Origin: Gammaproteobacteria bacterium
Lineage (GTDB): Bacteria > Pseudomonadota > Gammaproteobacteria > Pseudomonadales > Azotimanducaceae
Length of the DNA stretch: 38,659 nt
Direction of reading: 5' to 3'
NCBI GenBank assembly: GCA_007694905.1
Contig: REEU01000120.1
Coordinates: 1-38,659 of the forward strand
In this document: in pieces, positions 9,463-17,214 of the stretch
How the letters are laid out: every line of letters starts with the position of its first letter
Numbering within the stretch: position 1 is the first letter of the stretch
Made by a program: the position numbers and the translations under genes
The notes under the pieces: generated by a model
The model's input: the letters and a program-made list of their open reading frames with translations, nothing else
Database searches by the model: none
Told to the model about the DNA's origin: nothing

Positions 9463-10133
9463 CGCGCCGTGCCAAGCGCCAGGTGGTGGTCGCCCCCGGC
9501 GGCCAGTTCCGAATCGTGGGTCACGAGCACCAGCGCCCGCCGCTCTTCGGCCAGCACCGCGAGCAGCTCGGCGAAAACGGCGTCGCCGCTGTCCCGGTCG
9601 AGATTGCCGGTGGGTTCATCCGCCAGCACCACCGCCGGTTCGTGCACCAGCGCCCGGGCGATGGCCACCCGCTGCTGCTCGCCGCCGGAGAGCGTCTCGG
9701 GGAAGGCATCCATCCGGTCTTCGAGCCCAAGGCGCTGCAGCCGCGACCGGGCCCGCTCCATGGCGTCGCCGAAGCCGTTGAGCTCCGCCATCAGGGCCAC
9801 GTTCTCCAGCGCGGTGAGGGTGGGGACGAGATTGAAGAACTGAAACACGAAGCCGAGATGGCGGCGGCGGAAACCGGTCCGCGCGGTCTCATCCAGCGTC
9901 GCCGGGTCCCAGTAACGATCGGCGATGTGCCAGCGGATGCGGCCCGCATCCGGGCGATCGAGACCCGCGAGGAGATTCAGGAGCGTGGACTTGCCGCTGC
10001 CGCTGCGGCCGGTGATGGTCAGCCGCTGCCCGGCGGCGAGGCTGCAGGAGATGTCCTCGAGTACCCGGATGCGGCGTTCACCCTGGAGGAAGGTGCGTGC
10101 GACCCCGACGACCTCGAGCAGCGGCGCCGGCAC
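9459..10133 (-). CDS. ABC transporter ATP-binding protein, LolD/MacB type
   Basis: This 224-residue nucleotide-binding subunit has a Walker A at 42-49 (GRSGSGKS), a Q-loop in [18 protein letters not shown] (about 95-112), the signature LSGGE at 148-152, a Walker B at 168-174 (VVLADEP) and the switch histidine H206. The [26 protein letters not shown] wording is characteristic of the LolD/MacB/FtsE group, which energises FtsX-type permeases rather than importers. The start is a GTG at 10131-10133, directly after the TGA of the Nudix gene. The permease gene overlaps its stop codon by 4 bp, so the subunits are almost certainly translated together. Confidence 0.94.
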   Translation of the reverse strand: MPAPLLEVVGVARTFLQGERRIRVLEDISCSLAAGQRLTITGRSGSGKSTLLNLLAGLDRPDAGRIRWHIADRYWDPATLDETARTGFRRRHLGFVFQFFNLVPTLTALENVALMAELNGFGDAMERARSRLQRLGLEDRMDAFPETLSGGEQQRVAIARALVHEPAVVLADEPTGNLDRDSGDAVFAELLAVLAEERRALVLVTHDSELAAGGDHHLALGTAR

Positions 10134-10952
10134 TCACTCGACTCCCGGGGGCGCCTGCATTCCCTCCCGTGACAGCGTGGCATCCGGTGTGACCAGCTCC
10201 AGGTGCTCGCCCTTGGCCACCACATCGAGCGCCTCGTCTACCCGCGAAAACTCGGCCAGCGCCTTCAAGGTCGTGAGCGTCGGGTAGATCATGTTGAACT
10301 CGCCGCGCTCATGGGCAGCAAGCGCTTCGGCGGGGTGGATCCAGCAGCTGTCCACCAGTTCCCGCTCGTCATGCAGCCCCTCCTGCTCCAGGGGTGCTGC
10401 CGCCACGAAGAAGCGGGTGTCGTAACGCCGCGGCGGCCCCTCCGGGGTGATCCAGTGGCTGAAGTAATGCACCCGGTCCACGGCGAGTTGCATGCTCATC
10501 TGCTGGCAGACGTCGAGGAAGCTTCGGCGGCCGGCATTGAGATCCTTGCGCAGTGCCAGCAGGCCCTCGGCCCAGCGCGGTTTGCGTGCCCGCAGCATGG
10601 CGCCGTCCGGGCCATAGACCAGCAGCATGCCCGCCTCTTCGAAGCATTCGCGGACGGCCGCCACCCAGAACGCGAGGCCACCGGACTCGATTCCGAGTCG
10701 GGCGCTGGCCTCGGCGTCGGTCAGCCCGCTGCAGTGCAGGGCCATGGCCCCCACCGCATCCTCGATGTCCACCTTGCCGCCGGGAAACACGTGCAGGCCA
10801 CCGAAGTCCGTGCGCGAGGCCCGCTTCATCATGAAGACCTCGAGTCCGTCACCATCGTCGCGCAGCAGGATGATGGTGGCCGCCAGCCGCATGTGGGCAT
10901 CGGCGGCTTGAACGAACCCGGTTTGACCGGGGAAGAACCCCTCGGCGCTCAT
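10134..10952 (-). CDS. Nudix hydrolase, NUDT19-like with split Nudix box
   Basis: This protein has 272 residues from the ATG at 10950-10952, which is preceded by a GAGAG stretch. The Nudix fold is recognised by FPGGKVD near 56-62 and the metal-binding helix AAVRECFEEAGML at about 98-110 (R101, E102, E105, E106, G108). In a standard Nudix box the two parts are a few residues apart. Here about 40 residues are inserted between them, as in NUDT19/RP2-type enzymes, some of which cleave acyl-CoA. The following WITPEGPPRRYDTRFFVAA segment is also typical of that group. Its TGA abuts the GTG of the ABC ATPase, so it is the first gene of the Nudix-ATPase-permease-lipocalin operon. Substrate not known; acyl-CoA or another nucleoside diphosphate derivative is an inference from family. 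Confidence 0.88.
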   Translation of the reverse strand: MSAEGFFPGQTGFVQAADAHMRLAATIILLRDDGDGLEVFMMKRASRTDFGGLHVFPGGKVDIEDAVGAMALHCSGLTDAEASARLGIESGGLAFWVAAVRECFEEAGMLLVYGPDGAMLRARKPRWAEGLLALRKDLNAGRRSFLDVCQQMSMQLAVDRVHYFSHWITPEGPPRRYDTRFFVAAAPLEQEGLHDERELVDSCWIHPAEALAAHERGEFNMIYPTLTTLKALAEFSRVDEALDVVAKGEHLELVTPDATLSREGMQAPPGVE

Positions 10953-11044
10953 GCCGACTCTCGCATGACTGGCCCTCACGACGCCGGAACGTCTCCGACG
11001 GGGTTCAAGTTACCGAGGCTGCCGGGTCCTTGTCACCCTCGGAC

Positions 11045-13321
11045 TCACGCGGAGGACGCGTTGCGGCGCCCGAAGCGCGCAAGCCAGGCCGGCAGCAGCA
11101 CGAGGTCCACCAGCAGCGCCAGGGTGATGGTCAGCATGGTGATCCATGCCAGCTTGGCGTTGAGGCCGAAGGAGGACAGTGCCAGGCAGCCGAAGCCCAC
11201 CACCAGGATCACGGTGGTGACCACGAGTGCCGGGCCCACCGCGGCCAGCGTGCCACGCATGGCAGCCTCCACTTCCATGGTGGCCCGCAGACGTCGGTAC
11301 CGGGCCAGCATGTGGACCGTGTCGTCGACCACGATGCCCAGCGTCATGCCGAAAGCGGTCGACAGGGCGAGGCCCACGTCGCCGACGAACCAGCCCCAGA
11401 GCGCGAACGCCAGGGCGACCGGCAGCAGATTGGTGATGAGACTCACCGCCGCCAGGCGCAGCGAGCGCAGCGCGACGGCCAGCAGCGCGCCGATGACCAG
11501 CACGGCAAGCAGGTTGCCCCGCAGCATAGCCTCGACGTTACGCTCGGAGATGTGCGCGAACATGAGGTTGATGCCACCGTGCCGCTCGCTGATCGCGGGG
11601 GCATGGGTAGCGAGCCAGTCCCCGGCCCGACGCTCGAACTCGAGCACCCGGCGCGAATCCAGATCGCGCAGAGAGACCAGCAGGCGCACGCTTCCGTAGT
11701 CCTGGGCCACCATGTTGGTGACGTCCAGCCCCAGCGGCAGCGACAGCTCGTAGAGCAGGGTGTACTGGGCAGCGGTGGCGGCGTCCGCCGGCAGCGTGTA
11801 GGCGTCAGGATCATCCTCCGCGAGGGTCTGGTTGAGGCGCTTTAAGATATCGGTCCAGGTCAGGACGTGACCCGTCTCCGGCTGGGCGCGCAGCCAGGCG
11901 GAGAAGGCCTCCACCTGGCGCAGCCAGTCCGGTTCGTGGATGCCACCGGGTGCATCGGCCTTGAGCTGATACTCGATCTCGTACATGCCACCAAGCCGCT
12001 CGTCGATCTGTTCCGCGGCCGCACGGAAAGGCAGGCTCGCCGCGAAATAGCCAACGAAGTCGTCGTTGATGCTGATCCGTGCCAGGCCGGGCAGCACGAC
12101 CACGAGGGCCACGCCCGCCAGCAGCAGGCGGCGGCCTGGACGCGGCGTCACCAGACCCGCCAGGCGCGGCGCCCAGGCGTCCACCCAGCGGGGCCGTTTG
12201 CTGCCCGAGGGCAGCAGCGCCACCAGTGCCGGCAGCAGCAGCAGCGACAGGGCGCCGGCGAGCACCACGCCGATGGCCACCACGTTGCCGAGATCCCGGA
12301 ATGGCGGCACGGCGCTGAAATTCATACTCAAAAATCCCGCCGCCGTCGTGACGGTGGTCAGGATCACCGGACCGCGGTAGGTCTCGAGACTGTGGCGCAG
12401 GCGATCGGCCACACTGCCTTGCGCCCGCTGCCAGCCAAGACCGATATGCACGCAGTCCGCCACCGCGACGGTCATGATGATCAAGGGCGCCAGCGCCGAA
12501 GGTGTCGTCAACTCGATGCCGAGCCAGCCGGCGGCACCGAGCGCAGCGATGACGGCAGCGATCATCACCATCGTGGTGGCGAAGACCAGCAGCCAGCTCG
12601 CCAGCAGCCAGCGCAGACCGATCAGCATCAGCAGCAGCATCAGCGGCAGCAACGTGACGGAGTCGGTGAGCGTGCTCTCGCTGAAGGCATGATTCATGGC
12701 GACGATGCCGCCGATGCGGATGCGGGCCTCCGGATGGGCCTGCTTTGCGCGGGCGACCAGCTCGCGGGCCGCCGTCATGATGGCCTGACTGGTCGCGAGC
12801 GGGTCACCGCGCGGCATCACGGTGACGGCAACCGCGGTCAGGTCACCGTCGCGCTCCAGCAGCCGTCCCACCAGCGTCGGCTCCGCCCGGGCGATGCGCT
12901 CGATTCGAACCCGCCCTGCCGCATCCAGGATGTGTGCGTCCTCGACCAGGGGAGCGATGGTGATGTCGTCACCATCGGCTTCGCTGTGGGGGAAGTTGAC
13001 CAGGGAGTCGACCCGGGTCGCCCAGGGCAGCTGCCAGCCCGCTTCAGTGAGGAACTCCAGCAGCGCGAGGTTGGACTCAGAGAAGGCGCCAAGCGGTCCG
13101 GGCTCGACTATAAAGACTACGTTGTCTGACGGAGTGAAGACGGCGCGCAGATGCTCGAACGCCATGCGCTGAGGATCGTCGGCATCAAAGAAGGTCTGAT
13201 AGCGGGGATCGAAGGCCAAGCGGGCGCTGCCCGCCCCGAGCAGCCCGATGACGAGGCAGACACACACCAGCACTCGCCACGGCGCATCGACGCCCGCGTG
13301 CAACTTGTCGAGCAAGATCAC
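11045..13321 (-). CDS. MMPL/RND-superfamily exporter
   Basis: From a GTG at 13319-13321 this is a 758-residue inner-membrane protein. It has two repeats, each with a lone helix, a large periplasmic loop and a five-helix bundle. The first helix is near 18-36, the first bundle contains LTDSVTLLPLMLLLMLIGLRW, and the second repeat ends with a matching bundle containing FGMTLGIVVDDTVHMLARYRR. The GIVVDDTVH and MTVAVADCVH acidic helix segments are typical of proton-driven MMPL/HAE3 transporters, which export lipids and hydrophobic compounds. The frame is open to an ATG at 13456, but that extension (Arg/Cys/Trp-rich, no ribosome-binding site) looks non-coding, whereas GGGGGGAC precedes the GTG, though closely. 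Substrate unknown. It lies divergently from amrZ across a 328-bp gap. Confidence 0.88.
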   Translation of the reverse strand: MILLDKLHAGVDAPWRVLVCVCLVIGLLGAGSARLAFDPRYQTFFDADDPQRMAFEHLRAVFTPSDNVVFIVEPGPLGAFSESNLALLEFLTEAGWQLPWATRVDSLVNFPHSEADGDDITIAPLVEDAHILDAAGRVRIERIARAEPTLVGRLLERDGDLTAVAVTVMPRGDPLATSQAIMTAARELVARAKQAHPEARIRIGGIVAMNHAFSESTLTDSVTLLPLMLLLMLIGLRWLLASWLLVFATTMVMIAAVIAALGAAGWLGIELTTPSALAPLIIMTVAVADCVHIGLGWQRAQGSVADRLRHSLETYRGPVILTTVTTAAGFLSMNFSAVPPFRDLGNVVAIGVVLAGALSLLLLPALVALLPSGSKRPRWVDAWAPRLAGLVTPRPGRRLLLAGVALVVVLPGLARISINDDFVGYFAASLPFRAAAEQIDERLGGMYEIEYQLKADAPGGIHEPDWLRQVEAFSAWLRAQPETGHVLTWTDILKRLNQTLAEDDPDAYTLPADAATAAQYTLLYELSLPLGLDVTNMVAQDYGSVRLLVSLRDLDSRRVLEFERRAGDWLATHAPAISERHGGINLMFAHISERNVEAMLRGNLLAVLVIGALLAVALRSLRLAAVSLITNLLPVALAFALWGWFVGDVGLALSTAFGMTLGIVVDDTVHMLARYRRLRATMEVEAAMRGTLAAVGPALVVTTVILVVGFGCLALSSFGLNAKLAWITMLTITLALLVDLVLLPAWLARFGRRNASSA

Positions 13322-13520
13322 GTCCCCCCGGGGCCGTATCCGTGCGCGTCGAACCGAGGCGTGAGCTCGTGCGCCGAATCGCAACGCTGTCGGCCAGCAA
13401 CATCGATCGGCCCCTGACACCCGCGTCTGCGCGCGGCGAAACCAGGAGGCGGTCATGCATGAACATCAAGCCGCGCGGAGCACACGCCGCCTGCAATACA
13501 ATGCGATGCCCCTTTTAGCA

Positions 13521-13559
13521 TGGTGGCAGGCTGTCGACACTGGTGGCACGGTGCCACCA
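13521..13559 (+). promoter_or_regulatory. AmrZ-like operator with tandem half-site in the amrZ promoter region
   Basis: TGGTGGCACGGTGCCACCA at 13541-13559 is a perfect 9-1-9 palindrome whose inner core is TGGCA-N3-TGCCA, centred about 100 bp upstream of the amrZ ATG. An additional TGGTGGCA half-site lies at 13521-13528, exactly 20 bp upstream of the same octamer, and a further TGCCA follows at about 13560-13564. The 328-bp gap 13322-13649 between the MMPL gene and amrZ holds these sites. I see no convincing -35/-10 pair in it. Confidence 0.75.
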
Positions 13560-13649
13560 TGCCATGCGCTTCGCCAAAGGGTTAAGCTCGGACGAGGTGC
13601 GAATGGGAACACGCGGGGCGCTCGCGCAGCAGTCGCAATGGGGCACGCC

Positions 13650-13970
13650 ATGAGCAGTGAGGATTCACCGACCAGCGCCAAGAACGCCGAGAAGTTCGTC
13701 GTGCGTTTGCCGCGCGGCATGCGGCGGCGAATCGCGGAGGCGGCACGAGGCTATCGCCGCAGCATGAACTCGGAGATCGTCGCCCGCTTGGAGGAGACCC
13801 TGTCCGGCACCCCGTCACCCCGGCCGGGCGTCAACGAACCGCTGCCGTTACTGCCACGCAATGACCGGCCGAGCCAGGTGGAACAGCGTGAGCTGGAGAT
13901 CCGCCTGCTGAAGGCGTTCCGCCAGCTCTCCCATGATCGCCAGCAGGCGCTGCTGGAATTCCTGGATTGA
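13650..13970 (+). CDS. amrZ: AmrZ/AlgZ-like ribbon-helix-helix transcription regulator
   Basis: This 106-residue DNA-binding protein closely follows Pseudomonas AmrZ as I remember it. The block EKFVVRLPRGMRRRIAEAARGYRRSMNSEIVARLEETL (about 14-51) is the Arc-like fold, with beta-strand contact residues K15, V17 and R19 in the KFVVRL segment. A short linker leads to a C-terminal segment LLKAFRQLSHDRQQALLEFL resembling the AmrZ oligomerisation domain. In pseudomonads AmrZ controls alginate, motility, biofilm and c-di-GMP genes and represses itself. The ATG at 13650 (MSSEDS) is preferred; an in-frame ATG at 13638 would add four residues. Four bases separate its stop from the sensor-kinase ATG, so the two genes are co-transcribed. 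An AmrZ-like palindrome lies about 100 bp upstream. Confidence 0.9.
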   Translation: MSSEDSPTSAKNAEKFVVRLPRGMRRRIAEAARGYRRSMNSEIVARLEETLSGTPSPRPGVNEPLPLLPRNDRPSQVEQRELEIRLLKAFRQLSHDRQQALLEFLD

Positions 13971-13974
13971 CGCC

Positions 13975-15360
13975 ATGCTGTATGCGCGGCCAACCCATCT
14001 GACCCAGGACTTTTCGCGCGCGTTCTGGCGCGTGGCCAGTTCCCTGCGCGCATCGGCCCAGGATGCACTGCGCCACTCGCGCAACAACCTACCCGCCATC
14101 GCGGCGCTGGGCTGCTTCGGGTTTCCGCTCTACTACGTCATCTGGCGGATCCTGTTTCCCCAGGACTACGAGGATTTGACCCTGCGCCTGATCGGCAGCG
14201 CGCTGCTGGCACCGCTGATGTTCGTGCGCTACTGGCCAACGTGGGCGGAGCGTCACCTGACGCTCTACTTCTGGCTGGCCATGACCTACTGCCTTCCCTT
14301 CTTCTTCACGTACATGCTGCTGCAGAACGCCGAGTACAGCTATGCGTCCGGCGAGCAGACCATCGTCTGGCAGATGTCCATGGTGGTCGCCCTGGCGCTG
14401 CTGGTGATGCTGATCAACGACGGGCTGCTGGCGGGAATCACGTTTGTGGTGGGCAGCGCCGCCGCATGGGCGCTGTTCCTGGCCGGTAGCGAGGGTGTGA
14501 AACTGGCATTGATCGGCCGCGACTATCTCGCACCCATGCCGGTCTACCTGTTCATCCTTGTGGGTGGCAGCATCTACAACCATCACCGGGACACCGTGCA
14601 GCAGGAGATGCTGCGGGCGGTGTCCTCGGTGGGCAGTAACATTGCCCACGAACTGCGTACGCCGCTGCTGGGCATCAAGTCTGATGCTCGCGGCCTGCAG
14701 CGCTACCTCCCGCATCTCATCGAAGGCTACGAACGCGCGGCGGAGGCGGGGCTCGACGTGCGCTCCATCCGGCGCTCCCACCTTGCCACGCTCCACGATT
14801 CGCTCACCCGGATCGAGAACGAAACGGATTTCGCCAACACCATCATCGACATGCTGCTGATCAACTCCAGCGGCACTCAGCTCGACCCCAAGGATTTCAG
14901 CAGCCACAGCGCCCGCGACTGCATCGACTCAGCAATGAACCGCTTCCCGTTTGCATCCGAACGGGAGCGGGCCCTGATCCACGTCATCCCTGGGCCGGAT
15001 TTCCACTTTCGCGGTTCCGACATCCTGCTGATCCATGTCCTGTTCAATTTGTTGAAGAACGCGCTGTACTACGTGGCAGCCGCGGGCAAAGGCGAGATCT
15101 TCATCTGGACCGAAGCCAATCCAGGCGGGCGCAATCGTTTGTTCTTCATGGACACCGGGGCTGGTATTCCCGACAGCGTCCTGCCGCGCATCTTCGATCG
15201 CTTCTTCACCTCAGCCAATGCGGGACGCGGCTCCGGAATCGGCCTGTCGTTCTGCAAGATGGTCATGACGGCGATCGGCGGCGAGATCCGCTGCGAATCC
15301 GCCCACGGCGAATTCACGCGTTTCATCCTGACGTTCCCGGGGGACGAGGACGATGATTGA
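13975..15360 (+). CDS. LqsS/CqsS-like membrane sensor histidine kinase
   Basis: This 461-residue inner-membrane kinase has six predicted hydrophobic helices within about 40-200 and almost no periplasmic loops, the layout of the CqsS/LqsS alpha-hydroxyketone sensors. The H-box IAHELRTPLLGIKSD gives the phospho-accepting H225. The N-box LFNLLKNALYYV is near 356-367, the G1 box DTGAGIP at 393-399, and the G2 box GSGIGLSFC at 419-427. There is no attached receiver domain, unlike Vibrio cholerae CqsS and like Legionella LqsS. The start at 13975, four bases after the amrZ stop, is favoured over the upstream in-frame codon inside amrZ. It overlaps the response-regulator gene by 8 bp. The ligand is inferred from the nearby cqsA homologue. 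Confidence 0.88.
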   Translation: MLYARPTHLTQDFSRAFWRVASSLRASAQDALRHSRNNLPAIAALGCFGFPLYYVIWRILFPQDYEDLTLRLIGSALLAPLMFVRYWPTWAERHLTLYFWLAMTYCLPFFFTYMLLQNAEYSYASGEQTIVWQMSMVVALALLVMLINDGLLAGITFVVGSAAAWALFLAGSEGVKLALIGRDYLAPMPVYLFILVGGSIYNHHRDTVQQEMLRAVSSVGSNIAHELRTPLLGIKSDARGLQRYLPHLIEGYERAAEAGLDVRSIRRSHLATLHDSLTRIENETDFANTIIDMLLINSSGTQLDPKDFSSHSARDCIDSAMNRFPFASERERALIHVIPGPDFHFRGSDILLIHVLFNLLKNALYYVAAAGKGEIFIWTEANPGGRNRLFFMDTGAGIPDSVLPRIFDRFFTSANAGRGSGIGLSFCKMVMTAIGGEIRCESAHGEFTRFILTFPGDEDDD

Positions 15361-16378
15361 CTCGCAGCAGCTGTTCCCCTACTTCTTTCCGACTACGGTG
15401 ATTTTCGTCGACGATAACGCGAGCTTTCTCAAAGGACTCGCGCTGCAACTGCCGGAAGATCTGGCCTATCAGATGTTCGAGACCGCGGATGCCGCGCTCG
15501 CCCACATCAACCGCCCTGGCCCACCGCCGCTGTATCAGCGCTGCTTCAGCCACTACCGGACGGCCGGCATCGACAGCGGCAGCGAGCAGCTCATACATCT
15601 CGATCTCAGTCTGATCGAGCGCGAGGTCAGCAACGCGGATCGCTTCCGCGAGATCACCGTGGTGGTCGTGGACTACGACATGCCGGGCATGGATGGCCTG
15701 ACGTTCTGCAAGCGCATCCAGAACCCGCACATCAGAAAGGTGCTGTTCACCGGTGTCGGCGACGAGAAGGTGGCGGTGGAAGCATTCAACGCGGGCATCA
15801 TCGATCGCTTCATCATCAAGAGTGATCCGAACGCGGTCAGCCGCGTGGTGGAAAGTCTCGAGGTGCTGCAGAACGTCTACTTCCGCGGCATCTCCGAAAT
15901 GCTCAGGCGTTCCCTGCTTCTGAACGCGCCCGACTTTTTGAGCGATCTCGCGTTCGAGGAGTTCTTCACCCGCCTGCGCCGCAAGCATCACTTCGTCGAG
16001 TACTACCTCGTGGCGCGCCCAGGGGGCTTCCTGTTGCTCACTGATCGCGGCGCACTGTACCGCCTGGTGGTCCTGTCCGAGGAGGAGATGGCGGGACAGG
16101 AGCGCTTCGCGCGCAGCCATGACGCGCCGAAAGCCGTCATCGCAGCACTGGCATCACGGCGCATGGTCGGCTACTTCTACGAATCCGTGGAGGAGTACTT
16201 CGATGCTTCGGAGTACGCATGGGAGGAGTATCTGTTTCCGGCCGAGCGCCTCGGCGGGACGGAGACCTGGTACTGGTCCCTGATTGCGTCGCCGCCAGTC
16301 GACATCGATTTCGATGACGAAACGTCCCACTACCAGGCCTATCTGGAACGCCTCGACAACGAAGCCGCCGGCGGCTGA
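15353..16378 (+). CDS. LqsR-like response regulator
   Basis: This protein has 341 residues. The receiver domain begins with FPTTVIFVDDNASFLKGLALQL (acidic pair D20/D21). An extended insert follows before the phospho-acceptor strand VVVVDYDMPGMDG, where D107 is the likely site. In Legionella LqsR the acceptor is also far along the chain (D108 as I recall), which supports the match in both layout and length. KSDP near 185 may supply the conserved lysine. The C-terminal 150 residues contain no recognisable helix-turn-helix; they include HFVEYYLVARPGGFLLLTDRG, and their output function is unknown. The ATG overlaps the kinase stop (ATGATTGA), so kinase and regulator are a cognate pair. It converges tail to tail on the hydroxylase gene with 3 bp between stops. 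Confidence 0.85.
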   Translation: MIDSQQLFPYFFPTTVIFVDDNASFLKGLALQLPEDLAYQMFETADAALAHINRPGPPPLYQRCFSHYRTAGIDSGSEQLIHLDLSLIEREVSNADRFREITVVVVDYDMPGMDGLTFCKRIQNPHIRKVLFTGVGDEKVAVEAFNAGIIDRFIIKSDPNAVSRVVESLEVLQNVYFRGISEMLRRSLLLNAPDFLSDLAFEEFFTRLRRKHHFVEYYLVARPGGFLLLTDRGALYRLVVLSEEEMAGQERFARSHDAPKAVIAALASRRMVGYFYESVEEYFDASEYAWEEYLFPAERLGGTETWYWSLIASPPVDIDFDDETSHYQAYLERLDNEAAGG

Positions 16379-16381
16379 TCA

Positions 16382-17200
16382 CTACACCCGAACCGCCTCC
16401 GGCGCCTCGGACTGCGGCTGTTGCGCCGACTTTCGCGCTGCCTTCGCGCGCTCGTTGATCGCCTCAATCATGGCTTCGTAGTCGTGCTGGTTCGTACCCA
16501 TGATCCGGTCCCAGATGTTGAAGTAGAGCATGAAGTGCCCCTTACCCCGGGTGTGATGCAGGTTGTGGTGGGTACTGGTGATGAACCAGCGGGCGATCCA
16601 GGACGGATAGGTCTCATAGCCGAGGTGGCTGATCACGTTGAGCACGGTGAGGATCACGATGTAGCCGGCAAATGCGCCCGGGTGGATCGGCAGCAGCAAT
16701 GCCACCGGCAGCACCCACGCCACCTCGACGATGGCCTCCCAGGGATGAAACGCGTAGCTCGCGAACGGCGACGGATTGTGGAACTCATGATGCAGCTTGT
16801 GGACGCGCCGAAAGACGCGCGGATGGTGCATGAAGCGGTGCGCCCAGTAGTAATAGCTGTCATGGATCAGCGCCATCACGCCGATGGACGCGACGAACCA
16901 GAGCCAGCCGTAATCGGCCACATCCCAATAGATGCGAGTGAAGCCGAAGTGATCGATGACCCACAGGCCGGTCAGCATGACGCTGAACAGGGCGATGGAC
17001 AGGGTGGAGAAAGCGAGCTCCCGCCCCGGCCGCGCCGATCGCAACGGCTGCTGCTGGATCCGCCGCGCGGCAAGCCGACGCCGGCCCAGAACCCAGAAAC
17101 CCAGGAAAAAGCCTCCGGCGATGACGAGGTAGTGGCCGAAGAACAACCCGAACACGAGCCCTAAGGTCGTGCCGAGATCAAGCATGGTGAACGGCAGCAT
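16382..17200 (-). CDS. Fatty acid hydroxylase / sterol desaturase family membrane protein
   Basis: This protein has 272 residues from the ATG at 17198-17200. The di-iron histidine clusters are clear: HDSYYYWAHRFMHH, HKLHHEFHN and HHNLHH, set among about five or six membrane helices. Enzymes of this family insert hydroxyl groups or double bonds in lipid chains using O2 and electron donors at the inner membrane. GAGGAG lies ten bases before the chosen start; a TTG at 17218 would add six residues and overlap the cqsA stop. It follows cqsA by 14 bp on the same strand, so it is very probably co-transcribed. The Legionella lqs cluster carries an hdeD gene rather than a hydroxylase, so this partner differs. 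Modification of the signal or its fatty-acyl precursor is inference. Confidence 0.9.
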   Translation of the reverse strand: MLPFTMLDLGTTLGLVFGLFFGHYLVIAGGFFLGFWVLGRRRLAARRIQQQPLRSARPGRELAFSTLSIALFSVMLTGLWVIDHFGFTRIYWDVADYGWLWFVASIGVMALIHDSYYYWAHRFMHHPRVFRRVHKLHHEFHNPSPFASYAFHPWEAIVEVAWVLPVALLLPIHPGAFAGYIVILTVLNVISHLGYETYPSWIARWFITSTHHNLHHTRGKGHFMLYFNIWDRIMGTNQHDYEAMIEAINERAKAARKSAQQPQSEAPEAVRV

Positions 17201-17214
17201 GATGACGTCGCTCC

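Noticed and set aside
13322-13456. 45-residue N-terminal extension of the MMPL protein
   Set aside because: No ribosome-binding site, composition unlike coding sequence, and the usual N-terminal helix begins after the GTG at 13321.
13541-13559. Sigma-54 promoter suggested by TGGCAC
   Set aside because: The second element TTGC at the required spacing is absent; the perfect dyad symmetry fits an operator better.
13933-13974. Longer start for the sensor kinase inside amrZ
   Set aside because: The ATG at 13975 lies 4 bp after the amrZ stop, and the added residues (Arg/Cys/Trp-rich) have no counterpart in this kinase type.
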